NCBI RefSeq assembly: GCF_024519285.1
Contig: NZ_JAMZCY010000005.1
Location: 1 to 64,000, forward strand
Source: Cohnella sp. WQ 127256
Lineage (GTDB): Bacteria; Bacillota; Bacilli; Paenibacillales; Paenibacillaceae
Direction of reading: 5' to 3'
Length of the DNA: 64,000 nucleotides
A model generated the notes under the pieces. That model was given only the letters and a program-made list of their open reading frames with translations, searched no databases and was not told the DNA's origin. A program made the translations under genes and the position numbers. Of the stretch, positions 35,965-44,266 are shown piece by piece (position 1 is the first letter of the stretch; each line of letters opens with the position of its first letter).

Positions 35965-37483
35965 AATTATGGTTGTAGAGGATGAGCCTCTTATTCTTCA
36001 GAGCATTTGTGAGAAAATTCGGAGTATCGATCTTGATTTCAAAATCGTTGGTGAATATGAGAACGGTGAATATGCCATGCTCGAATTAGATTTGGTTAAA
36101 CCTCATGTACTGCTGACGGATGTCTATATGCCAGTCATGGATGGACTAACCTTAATTGAACAAGTGAACAAATCATCACCGTCGACGATCTGTGCCATTC
36201 TTACGGGCTACAGAGATTTCGAATATGCAAGAAGAGCGCTTCAGCTTGGAGTAACAGAATTTTTACTTAAGCCTCCCCAAACGGAGAACATTACTAAGCT
36301 ATTAGATGACGTAAAGGCGAAGCTATGGAGAAATCAATCGCTAATGGAATCGGAGATGCTCCAGCAATGGGCCTACCGCAAGGAAGAAGATAAAGTGAAT
36401 TCGACGAATATTCAGCAGCTGGAGCAGGAATATTTTTACCATGCCAATTATGTTGTTCTATATGCTTGGAATCCGCCGCAGATGCAGGTATCCCTTTCTA
36501 CCCATGAGGACAAATGGAAGCTAGACTTGCTTCTTCTGGAAGGAGAGAAGGCTTATGTCATTCCGCCAATCTCCAGTCATCAGAAGATTATCGTCGTCGG
36601 AGTTCATCGCATATCAGAAACAAGGTTATACGAATTAGCAGAGCATATTTCCTCCTTTCTGGATGCAGGAATGTACTGCGTGGCCGCTGCGGACATCAAT
36701 AAATTACAGACAGAGCTATTTCCGATGATTTCTAAGCTACACAAAAAGGTTTACTCGGGTTTTCCACTAGAAGGAATGAAATGCTTAGTATTGCAGGGAA
36801 ATGAGAATACGTATGATCTGCCAATGTTACCGATTCCAAGCTTACTTGAGCAGGAGATGTCTATGCTATTAGTTAAGCAAAGGAAAACGGAGTTTCTTAA
36901 AAGGCTCGAAATGTTGTTTGATATGGATGAGTGGTCTTCTGGTACGCGCATGCAATGGCTTCAAACACTCTCCTATCAAATGAATGCATGGATATTGCAA
37001 TACCCAGAAATTGCTCGTAAATCAATTGAGATTCATTGGAAAGACGAATTAGAGGATTTGATCTGGCAAGCCCCCAATACTACAGCCATTATCCAGAGCT
37101 TAAAGGAGCTTCATAGCAGCTTATTCGATGCATTAGATCAGGAGCCCGAGGTTGAGGCGTCCTGGACGGAGGAATTAAAAAACTATCTTGATACGAGATA
37201 CATGGACAATATTGCATTAACAGACGTTGCCGAGAGGTTTGGAGTAAATGCATCTTATTTAGGAAGGGTTTTCAAAAGGAAATTCGGTCATAGTCCTATC
37301 GATTATTTGATTCAAGTTCGACTTGCAAAAGCGAAGCAGTTGATCCGGGAAAAGCCACGATTGTTCTTTAAGGATATCGCCGAGATGGTCGGCTACAATG
37401 ATCCCTTCTATTTCAGTAAATTGTTTAAGCAGTGGACGGGGCAAACCCCGAGGGAGTTTAAACAGCAGAAAATGAGTGAGTGA
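35957..37483 (+). CDS. YesN-type response regulator with AraC output domain
   Basis: Response regulator of 508 residues. The receiver has phospho-acceptor Asp in HVLLTDVYMPVMDG (near residue 55) and the conserved Lys in FLLKPP. A long middle domain of unknown function follows, and the C-terminal 100 residues are an AraC-type helix-turn-helix domain (VAERFGVNASYLGRVFKRKFG, GYNDPFYFSKLFKQWTGQTP). GGAGGG precedes the ATG. It is partner of the kinase upstream and likely activates the transporter operon 100 bases downstream. Confidence 0.92.
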   Translation: MFRIMVVEDEPLILQSICEKIRSIDLDFKIVGEYENGEYAMLELDLVKPHVLLTDVYMPVMDGLTLIEQVNKSSPSTICAILTGYRDFEYARRALQLGVTEFLLKPPQTENITKLLDDVKAKLWRNQSLMESEMLQQWAYRKEEDKVNSTNIQQLEQEYFYHANYVVLYAWNPPQMQVSLSTHEDKWKLDLLLLEGEKAYVIPPISSHQKIIVVGVHRISETRLYELAEHISSFLDAGMYCVAAADINKLQTELFPMISKLHKKVYSGFPLEGMKCLVLQGNENTYDLPMLPIPSLLEQEMSMLLVKQRKTEFLKRLEMLFDMDEWSSGTRMQWLQTLSYQMNAWILQYPEIARKSIEIHWKDELEDLIWQAPNTTAIIQSLKELHSSLFDALDQEPEVEASWTEELKNYLDTRYMDNIALTDVAERFGVNASYLGRVFKRKFGHSPIDYLIQVRLAKAKQLIREKPRLFFKDIAEMVGYNDPFYFSKLFKQWTGQTPREFKQQKMSE

Positions 37484-37584
37484 TAATGCCCTATATATTC
37501 CTTTCGATTCCCCTACAACGAAGAAGTGAACGCTCTCTATACTACAAGAGTAAGCAGATATCAAATTAATGGGGGGTATACAAA

Positions 37585-38931
37585 ATGGTAAGAAATACGA
37601 AGGTAATCTCATTAATCCTTGTCGCGGCTCTAGTGATTGCTGTGATGGCAGCATGCGGAAATTCCAAGGATAATACGCAAAAGGGCACTTCAGCAGCATC
37701 AGAAGAAGCTTCTCCTTCTGCATCCAAGGAGCCTGTAAAGCTAACTTTTGCAACAGTGGCAAATGGCGACACCGAGTCCCAAGCGTTTAAGGAAATATTT
37801 GCAAACTTCGAGAAGGCGACGGGGAATAGTATTGATTTTCAGATTTTACCTGACGTAAATCAGTACGAGAATATTATTAAAACTCGCTTTGCAACGCAGG
37901 ATGCGCCGGATATCTTCTATTTCTTCTCAGGTCCGAACGAGTACGTGACTATGCAAGCTGAGAAAAATCTAGTCGAAATGACGAATGAGGCCTATGTTGG
38001 AACATTGACGTCTGCTGTTAAGGATTTCTATACAGCGGATGGCAAAATATACGGTGTTCCTTGGGGCTCCTTTAACGCTATGGGTGTTCTATATAACAAG
38101 GATGTCTATAAAGCTCAGGGATTAAGCATTCCGACAAACTATGGTGATTTGATGGCGAATGCTGAGAAGCTGAAAGGTGCAGGTATTACACCGTTCTATG
38201 AAGCAGTTAAAACAGGCTGGCCAACGCAAATATTCCCATTGGCTGCATTTCAATCCATGGTTATGCCGACGATTGGTGGGGAAGAAGGTGTTAAGAAGCT
38301 GATCGCGAACTCGCTTCGCTTCAATGAAATTCCAGAGATGAAGCACGTTTACGAGCTTCAATATAACTTGAAAACTAAAGGCTACTACAATAAAGATTTG
38401 CTAGCAGGTACTTATGAGAATCAACAAGAGGCACTGGCAAACGGAACAGCGGCAATGGCTTTCCAAGCAGACTGGATGCTACCGGAGGTTTCCAAACGGT
38501 TCCCGGATAAAGTAAATAACATCGGATTTTTTCCACTCCCGTCTGAGAGTGATGAAGGAACTGTATCGCTGTACCCTCCGAAACAGATTTTCGTGACGAA
38601 AACATCCCCACGAGTTGAGGCAGCTAAGGAGCTTGCGAACTTCATGACAACTCCTGAGTCACTTGCGATCTGGTATAAATATAATCCAGGTATTCCTGTA
38701 TACAATGGCGTGGAGACAACATTACTGCCAGGACAAGAGGATATCTACAAGTACATTCAAGCGGGTAAAGGTATTGTACAAATCCAGCTTCGCTTACCAG
38801 CGGGCATTATAGACTTCGACAAAATTACTCAAGAGCTTGTAGGTAAAGGGGATGCCCAGAAGGCTGTAGACCAAATGGACAAAAACTACAGAACAGATGG
38901 AAAGAACAAGAAGATTGCTGGATTCGAGTAA
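37585..38931 (+). CDS. Sugar ABC transporter, extracellular solute-binding lipoprotein
   Basis: Binding protein of 448 residues. The lipoprotein signal ends at VMAACG (Cys about 22), followed by a Ser/Lys/Glu-rich linker and a type 1 solute-binding fold. A GGGGGG stretch lies near the start ATG. It is the first gene of the second importer and is directly downstream of the YesMN-type regulators. Confidence 0.9.
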   Translation: MVRNTKVISLILVAALVIAVMAACGNSKDNTQKGTSAASEEASPSASKEPVKLTFATVANGDTESQAFKEIFANFEKATGNSIDFQILPDVNQYENIIKTRFATQDAPDIFYFFSGPNEYVTMQAEKNLVEMTNEAYVGTLTSAVKDFYTADGKIYGVPWGSFNAMGVLYNKDVYKAQGLSIPTNYGDLMANAEKLKGAGITPFYEAVKTGWPTQIFPLAAFQSMVMPTIGGEEGVKKLIANSLRFNEIPEMKHVYELQYNLKTKGYYNKDLLAGTYENQQEALANGTAAMAFQADWMLPEVSKRFPDKVNNIGFFPLPSESDEGTVSLYPPKQIFVTKTSPRVEAAKELANFMTTPESLAIWYKYNPGIPVYNGVETTLLPGQEDIYKYIQAGKGIVQIQLRLPAGIIDFDKITQELVGKGDAQKAVDQMDKNYRTDGKNKKIAGFE

Positions 38932-38967
38932 AGCTGCTGTAGCTTTGTGAATTGCGTTTTCTGATGT

Positions 38968-39006
38968 GAGGGGATTGCTAATTACGAGGGTAGTAGCAAT
39001 CCCCTC
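38968..39006 (+). promoter_or_regulatory. Intercistronic stem-loop after second binding-protein gene
   Basis: Perfect 11-base-pair stem GAGGGGATTGC / GCAATCCCCTC with an 17-base loop and no T run. It occupies the same place as the stem-loop at 6515-6537 in the first importer operon, which suggests a shared way of raising binding-protein expression. Confidence 0.6.
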
Positions 39007-39066
39007 TGCCTATCAAGAAGGATTAGCAGTAAGGATACCGCAAAATAACAAAAGAGGATTGTTAAC

Positions 39067-39939
39067 ATGAAAAGACATGTTAGATACCCGCTCTACTTCA
39101 TCTTACCAGCATTAGCGATCTATGTTGTCTTGTTTGTATTCCCCACCTTGTCCGGATTTGCATTTAGCTTTACGGACTGGAGCTCCTATAGTGATGAAGT
39201 GAACTTTATTGGCTTTGACAATTATCGTTCCTTATTCTCGGAAGGTGTGCTGGGGCTAGCTATTAAAAATACGCTGATTTATGCGTTTTTCGTGACAATC
39301 TTCGTCAATTTGATTGGTCTTATGCTTGCACTCATGCTTAATCACAACTCCAAAATGAGTAAATTTTACAGGACCGCCTTTTATACCCCTGTTGTAATAG
39401 CGCCACTAATTGTTGGTTATATTTTCACGGCTATTTATAGTCCGGAGAACGGTATCTTGAATAATATTTTGCGTTCAGTAGGCTTGGATTTCATTGCAGT
39501 TGACTGGCTTAATGACTCACGGTATGCCTTATTATCTATTATCATGACTGAGCTGTGGAGAGGCGCGGGGTTCGCAATGGTTATCTATCTTGCTGGTCTA
39601 AAGACGATACCCAATGATTTGCTCGAGCAAGCCGGAGTAGACGGAGCTAGTGCATCTAGTAAATTCAAGAATGTCATCTTCCCTTTGCTTGCGCCATCTT
39701 TTACAGTCAATTTCTTACTTACGATTATTAACTCGCTGAAGGTTTTCGAAACAGTTCTTGTGCTTACCAATGGAGGTCCTGGTTATGACACCGAGGTTTT
39801 CAACACGCTAATCTTCCGGAACTTCTCGCGGGGGAATTGGGGTTATGCCACTGCTTCTGGGCTAGTGTTAACCGTAATTGTCTCAATTATTGCGATTACC
39901 TTCCTGCGTGTATTGCGTAAAAGGGAGGTAGAGATGTGA
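39067..39939 (+). CDS. Sugar ABC transporter permease (MalF/UgpA-like)
   Basis: Permease of 290 residues with six predicted helices, the first at YPLYFILPALAIYVVLFVFP, and the EAA loop EQAGVDGASASSKFKNVIFP. GGATTGTTAAC precedes the ATG. The stop overlaps the next gene's GTG (GTGA overlap). Confidence 0.9.
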   Translation: MKRHVRYPLYFILPALAIYVVLFVFPTLSGFAFSFTDWSSYSDEVNFIGFDNYRSLFSEGVLGLAIKNTLIYAFFVTIFVNLIGLMLALMLNHNSKMSKFYRTAFYTPVVIAPLIVGYIFTAIYSPENGILNNILRSVGLDFIAVDWLNDSRYALLSIIMTELWRGAGFAMVIYLAGLKTIPNDLLEQAGVDGASASSKFKNVIFPLLAPSFTVNFLLTIINSLKVFETVLVLTNGGPGYDTEVFNTLIFRNFSRGNWGYATASGLVLTVIVSIIAITFLRVLRKREVEM

Positions 39940-40763
39940 GCATCCGTAATTTGAAATGGAGTCGAGTCGGAGTGGAAGCACTGTTGTTCGTACTCGCACT
40001 CGTTGTCATTATTCCGTTCCTAATGATCGTAGTCAATTCTTTAAAGGATGTAACTGAAGCTGGGCGATTCAAGTTAACATTGCCAACCACGTTGAATTTG
40101 GATAACTTTCAAGCCGTATTTGCCGACGGGAAAATATGGCGGGGGTACATGAACAGTGCATTGATCTCTGTAGGAGCGTTAGTCATTACGAATCTTTTTG
40201 CCTCTATGGCTTCCTTCAGTATTCAGAGAAATGGTTCACGCCTAACCCATTTTCTTTACTACTTTTTTATCGTCGGCTTAGTGATGCCTGTCTCACTAAT
40301 TCCAACGATTAAGCTGATGATGGGTTTAGGTATTCACAACTCCTATCAAGGAATGATTTTGTATTATTCATCCGTTTTACTGCCTTTTACAATTTTCTTA
40401 ATGACGGGTTATTTGAAGACCGTTCCAAGGGAGCTAGACGATTCAGGCATTATTGATGGCTGTGGACCGTTACGCTTATTTTTTAAGATTATGCTGCCCT
40501 TAATGCAGCCCGTCATGGTGACGGCGTCGCTTCTGACTATTATTTCAGTTTGGAATGATTTTATGGGGCCGTTCTACCTGCTAACAGATGGTGCCAAGTG
40601 GACGGTAACCGTATCCGTATACAATTATGTTGGAAAATATAGCTCGGATTGGAATTTGATATTTGCTGATATTTTAGTCGTAATCATGCCTATTCTTGTC
40701 TTGTATTTCATGCTGCAAGAATACATCGTTGAAGGAATGACTGCAGGTGCTTTGAAGGGATAA
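39936..40763 (+). CDS. Sugar ABC transporter permease (MalG/UgpE-like)
   Basis: Second permease, 275 residues, GTG start with GGGAGGTAGAG upstream and translationally coupled to the first. Six helices and the EAA loop DDSGIIDGCGPLRLFFKIMLP. No ATPase gene is nearby, so a shared MsmX-type ATPase is inferred. Confidence 0.9.
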   Translation: MSIRNLKWSRVGVEALLFVLALVVIIPFLMIVVNSLKDVTEAGRFKLTLPTTLNLDNFQAVFADGKIWRGYMNSALISVGALVITNLFASMASFSIQRNGSRLTHFLYYFFIVGLVMPVSLIPTIKLMMGLGIHNSYQGMILYYSSVLLPFTIFLMTGYLKTVPRELDDSGIIDGCGPLRLFFKIMLPLMQPVMVTASLLTIISVWNDFMGPFYLLTDGAKWTVTVSVYNYVGKYSSDWNLIFADILVVIMPILVLYFMLQEYIVEGMTAGALKG

Positions 40764-40792
40764 ACATATTGAATGGCAGGAGGAATCTGGAC

Positions 40793-42088
40793 GTGAGCAA
40801 TCAGATTGAACATTATGAGAATCTATTGAGAGATTTCATTACTTCGCAGGTGGATACGATTCTGAAGGAGCCTGTACATTACTTAAAGCATCCATTTGTG
40901 GATCCCGGTTCGATCTATGATGGTAATCTGTGGGATTGGGATTCATTCTGGGCGGTGTATGCCCTCTTGAATTTAGTTGACGAATCGGAAGCGGGAGCGG
41001 AAAAGAAGAAACGATATATTCGCCATGCGAAGGGGAATATTCGGAACTTCTTGGACTATCAGATGGAGGATGGTTACATTCCGATGATGGTTGCGACGTT
41101 AGATATTAACTCGGAGCTTCCAGAGCCTTACTTGAACTTGAAACGTAAGGAAGGCCTCATTACGAATATGCACAAGCCGTTTCTCTGTCAGCAGATTGCG
41201 TTGATTAGTGGTTTCAGTGAGGACTACTCCTGGATTTCCGAAGATTACGCAAAGCTTGAAGCTTATTTTGAATGCTATGATCGGGGATACCTAAACGAGA
41301 ATTGCAGTCTATATGTATGGGCTGACGATATTATGATCGGAATGGATAATGATCCTGCGACCTTCGGTCGACCAAGGTTTTCGACCGCGAACATTTACTT
41401 GAACGCATTCATGGTGTCTGAATTGAATGCAATGGCTGTTATTGCAGAAAATTTAGGGATTTCATCAAGAAGCGAGCATTATCGGAATAAGGCGGTGGCT
41501 CTCACTGCAGCGATTCAGGAACAATGCTGGGATCAGCGCGATAAGTTTTTCTATTCTGTTGATGTAGATATTAAGACAAGGCACTACGATTGGTTCCATC
41601 AAGGTCTTGGTGTATTTTGGAAAACATTGCCGATTAAGATTCGCGCTTGGACTGGTTTTATTCCGTTGTGGTCACGTGTTGCAGAGCCTAGACAGGCTGC
41701 TTATCTCGTTGATGATCATGCCACGGATTATAATACCTTTAATAGTCCTTACGGAATTGCAACTCTGGCACAGGATGAGAAAATGTTTGATTGTCGTGCA
41801 ACGAATAATCCTTCCAATTGGCTCGGGCCAATCTGGATTGTTACGAATTATGTTGTATTTCGTGGGCTAATGAATTACGGGTTTGTAGATCAGGCTAGGG
41901 AACTTTGTGAGAAAACAGTAACCTTACTCGGACAAGACCTCGAACAAACGGGAACTTTGCATGAATACTACATTCCACGGTCGGGTGAGCCTGTTATGAA
42001 CGGTGGTTTCCTGAATTGGAACTTACTCGTACTCAATATGATTGATGAATTGAAGGGGAAAGAGCCAATGAGCCGGTTCTGGACTTAG
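40793..42088 (+). CDS. Intracellular GH63/trehalase-like glycoside hydrolase
   Basis: Predicted (alpha/alpha)6-barrel glycosidase of 431 residues, no signal peptide. Family-like motifs are DGNLWDWDSFWAVYALLNL near residue 44, YVWADDIMIGMDN near 175, NNPSNWLGPIWIVTNYVVF near 345 and LHEYYIPRSGEPVMNGGF near the C-terminus, as in mannosylglycerate hydrolase, glucosylglycerate hydrolase and trehalase relatives. GTG 40793 is selected because AGGAGG lies 9 bases before it; a TTG at 40769 precedes that site. It is 29 bases after the permease, so it likely cleaves the imported sugar. Confidence 0.8.
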   Translation: MSNQIEHYENLLRDFITSQVDTILKEPVHYLKHPFVDPGSIYDGNLWDWDSFWAVYALLNLVDESEAGAEKKKRYIRHAKGNIRNFLDYQMEDGYIPMMVATLDINSELPEPYLNLKRKEGLITNMHKPFLCQQIALISGFSEDYSWISEDYAKLEAYFECYDRGYLNENCSLYVWADDIMIGMDNDPATFGRPRFSTANIYLNAFMVSELNAMAVIAENLGISSRSEHYRNKAVALTAAIQEQCWDQRDKFFYSVDVDIKTRHYDWFHQGLGVFWKTLPIKIRAWTGFIPLWSRVAEPRQAAYLVDDHATDYNTFNSPYGIATLAQDEKMFDCRATNNPSNWLGPIWIVTNYVVFRGLMNYGFVDQARELCEKTVTLLGQDLEQTGTLHEYYIPRSGEPVMNGGFLNWNLLVLNMIDELKGKEPMSRFWT

Positions 42089-42117
42089 TGTTAAGGTGGA
42101 TGAAAGGAAAGAAAAAG

Positions 42118-42152
42118 ACCGGGGGAGCCTACCTCCGGTTATTTTTTATTTT
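42118..42152 (+). terminator. Terminator of the second sugar operon
   Basis: Stem ACCGGGGG / CCTCCGGT with loop AGCCTA, followed by TATTTTTTATTTT. Confidence 0.85.
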
Positions 42153-42157
42153 ACAAC

Positions 42158-42175
42158 GTAACAGTGTTATGTTAC
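42158..42175. promoter_or_regulatory. Inverted repeat upstream of yhbD
   Basis: GTAACA and TGTTAC arms separated by six bases lie about 22 bases before the yhbD start, in the promoter region. A likely operator; the YhbD helix-turn-helix protein itself is a plausible binder (autoregulation). Confidence 0.45.
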
Positions 42176-42196
42176 ACTCACTGTGGAGGGATGATT

Positions 42197-42820
42197 ATGG
42201 AGCGGGATTTAATATCTAAGAAGGATTTGCTCGATGAAAAGGGCATTTCTTACGGACAATTGTATCGGTGGAAGCGAAAGCAGCTCATTCCCGAGGAATG
42301 GTTTATCCGAAAATCAACGTTTACGGGCCAGGAGACGTTTTTTCCTAAAGATTTAATGCTGGCTCGCATCGATAAAATCATGAATATGAAGGACGATTTA
42401 TCACTGGATGAGCTTGCAGATAAGCTTTCTCCGTTATTGCCGGATTATGAAATGCGTAAAATTGATATCCACAAACGAAACATTGTTTCACAGGTTGTGT
42501 TGGAGCGATTCACACCCGAGGATGCAGACAGTGTGGTCTATACCTTCGAGCGATTGCTATATCTCTATGTCGTCGACAAGCTCCTTCAAGCGGGGGAGAT
42601 GAGCTTGGAGGAAGGAGAGCGGTTACTGCATCTGATGAGGGAGCATTTTCCTAAGTTTGAGGGTAAGCCTTGTGATCTCGTTTTTATCCGCAAGATGGGG
42701 GTATCGTCCTTTGCATTGCTATCGGTTCCTGCAGAGATGTATTACGAAAGCGGAGTTAAGCTAATTGCACGATTACCAATGGCAGAGTGTATTGAACAGT
42801 TGAAAGGAAAATTGGTGTAG
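42197..42820 (+). CDS. yhbD: YhbD-like helix-turn-helix protein
   Basis: Protein of 207 residues matching the YhbD family (DUF4004). The N-terminal MerR-like helix-turn-helix (SKKDLLDEKGISYGQLYRWK) is followed by a helical domain (LERFTPEDADSVVYTFERLL). ATG 42197 has GGAGGG six bases upstream. It heads a three-gene operon with the bactofilin-like genes. In Bacillus subtilis yhbD, yhbE and yhbF lie together; YhbE/YhbF (BacE/BacF) are linked to flagellar assembly. Regulation of these partners is inferred. Confidence 0.8.
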   Translation: MERDLISKKDLLDEKGISYGQLYRWKRKQLIPEEWFIRKSTFTGQETFFPKDLMLARIDKIMNMKDDLSLDELADKLSPLLPDYEMRKIDIHKRNIVSQVVLERFTPEDADSVVYTFERLLYLYVVDKLLQAGEMSLEEGERLLHLMREHFPKFEGKPCDLVFIRKMGVSSFALLSVPAEMYYESGVKLIARLPMAECIEQLKGKLV

Positions 42821-42831
42821 GGGGAAAGAGG

Positions 42832-43518
42832 ATGGAGCTTTCTAAAAAAACGGACTTAATCATTAATGGGGTGAGCACAGCTGGAGGCGGGGTTTATGAG
42901 AAGGTTAAGATTGATGGTATCGGAACCGTTGAAGGGAATTTAACCTCATCCACATTAGATGCGAATGGGATAACTAAGATCAAGGGTGATCTCCAAACAG
43001 GAGCATTGGATGGCGATGGCATCCTTAAAATTTTCGGTAATCTATCCGCTGGAAAAACTCTCATGGATGGTCAAATGAGTGTGAAAGGGAACTATCGAGC
43101 AGATCACTTAACCTTGAATGGCATTCTGAATATTAGCGGGAATTGTGAGATAGAATCCTTTGAAGTAGAAGGGGCCTTCGAAATAAAAGGGCTACTGAAT
43201 GCAGGGAGAATGAACGTAAAGCTACAAGGGAGAGGTAAGGCGCATGAGATAGGTGTTGAATCCATGCAGGTGCGTAGGGCGTCGAGAAGTGTATGGAGTA
43301 AATTATGGCAATGGATGCTTCCGAAGTTCACCCCTGAGCTTCAAGCCGAGACGATTGAGGGTGACGACATCGACTTGGAGTTTACGGAAGCGAGAGTCGT
43401 AAGGGGAAACCGCATTATCATTGGCAAGGGCTGCAATATTGAGCTTGTTGAATATCGTACGGAGTTGAAGGCTCATCCAAGTGCCAAAATCGGTAGGGAG
43501 GTGAAGGTCGGTGGCTGA
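42832..43518 (+). CDS. bacE: Bactofilin-like polymer-forming protein (YhbE/BacE)
   Basis: Protein of 228 residues rich in Gly and short beta strands with repeated GDL/GNL turns, the right-handed beta-helix of bactofilins (for example TKIKGDLQTGALDGDGILKIFGNLSAG). A basic region near residue 150 (RRASRSVWSKLWQWML) interrupts the helix and may bind membrane. GGGGGAAAGAGG precedes the ATG. It overlaps the next, related gene by eight bases, indicating tandem duplication. Confidence 0.85.
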   Translation: MELSKKTDLIINGVSTAGGGVYEKVKIDGIGTVEGNLTSSTLDANGITKIKGDLQTGALDGDGILKIFGNLSAGKTLMDGQMSVKGNYRADHLTLNGILNISGNCEIESFEVEGAFEIKGLLNAGRMNVKLQGRGKAHEIGVESMQVRRASRSVWSKLWQWMLPKFTPELQAETIEGDDIDLEFTEARVVRGNRIIIGKGCNIELVEYRTELKAHPSAKIGREVKVGG

Positions 43519-44182
43519 GGAAGTGAGACGCGATTTGAAGATGATTGGTGAAACCAGCTCCGCGGGAGGAAAGTTTCGTCATATTAAAATAACGGGTGAA
43601 AGTGTATTAACTGGAGATGTTGATTGCATTAAGCTGGCGAATACGGGCGAAGTGGTCGTAAACGGAGGCCTACGAACGAGAGAGCTTAAGGTGACTGGCG
43701 AATGTGAAGTTAAAGGGAGTCTTGAGGCGCAAATTGTTAGAGGACGTGGTGAGCTTAAAATTTCTTCTAGCATCCGAGGAGAGAACATTAAGTTCACAGG
43801 TAACATCGACGCTGGTGGGAATTGCGAGGTTGGAGTGCTTGAGATGGATGGAGCATTCAACGTGGCAGGTCTTCTTAGCGCGGATGTATTGGAATTAAAG
43901 ATGTATGGTCCTTGCAGGGCACGGGAAATCGGTGGAACTAAGCTTGTTATAAAGCGAAGCAAAGCTACGAAGCTGCTTAACTTGGTTAACCTGAAAGGGC
44001 ATGCTCATCTAACCGCCGATCAGGTTGAAGGAGATCTGGTGGAACTCGAGCATACGATTGCTGCGGTTGTTCGCGGGAATAACGTAACGATTGGTCCTGG
44101 CTGTCAGATCGGACGCGTAGAATATCGGGATACGTTGAATATTCATAAGAGTGCGTTGGTGAAGGAAAGTCATCAACTATAA
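43511..44182 (+). CDS. bacF: Bactofilin-like polymer-forming protein (YhbF/BacF)
   Basis: Second bactofilin-like protein, 223 residues, GTG start. It shares the layout of its neighbour: beta-helix turns (GEVVVNGGLRTRELKVTGEC), a basic insertion (VIKRSKATKLLNLVNLKG), and the closing VVRGNNVTIGPGCQIGRVEY that matches VVRGNRIIIGKGCNIELVEY of the first copy. The pair probably co-polymerises. Confidence 0.85.
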   Translation: MAEEVRRDLKMIGETSSAGGKFRHIKITGESVLTGDVDCIKLANTGEVVVNGGLRTRELKVTGECEVKGSLEAQIVRGRGELKISSSIRGENIKFTGNIDAGGNCEVGVLEMDGAFNVAGLLSADVLELKMYGPCRAREIGGTKLVIKRSKATKLLNLVNLKGHAHLTADQVEGDLVELEHTIAAVVRGNNVTIGPGCQIGRVEYRDTLNIHKSALVKESHQL

Positions 44183-44266
44183 GTGGATTTTCGTTCATAT
44201 TCAGTTCACAAATGGATCGTATGGTTACACTGTCAGTTAACATGCTAGTGGGATGGTGTTCGTTTA

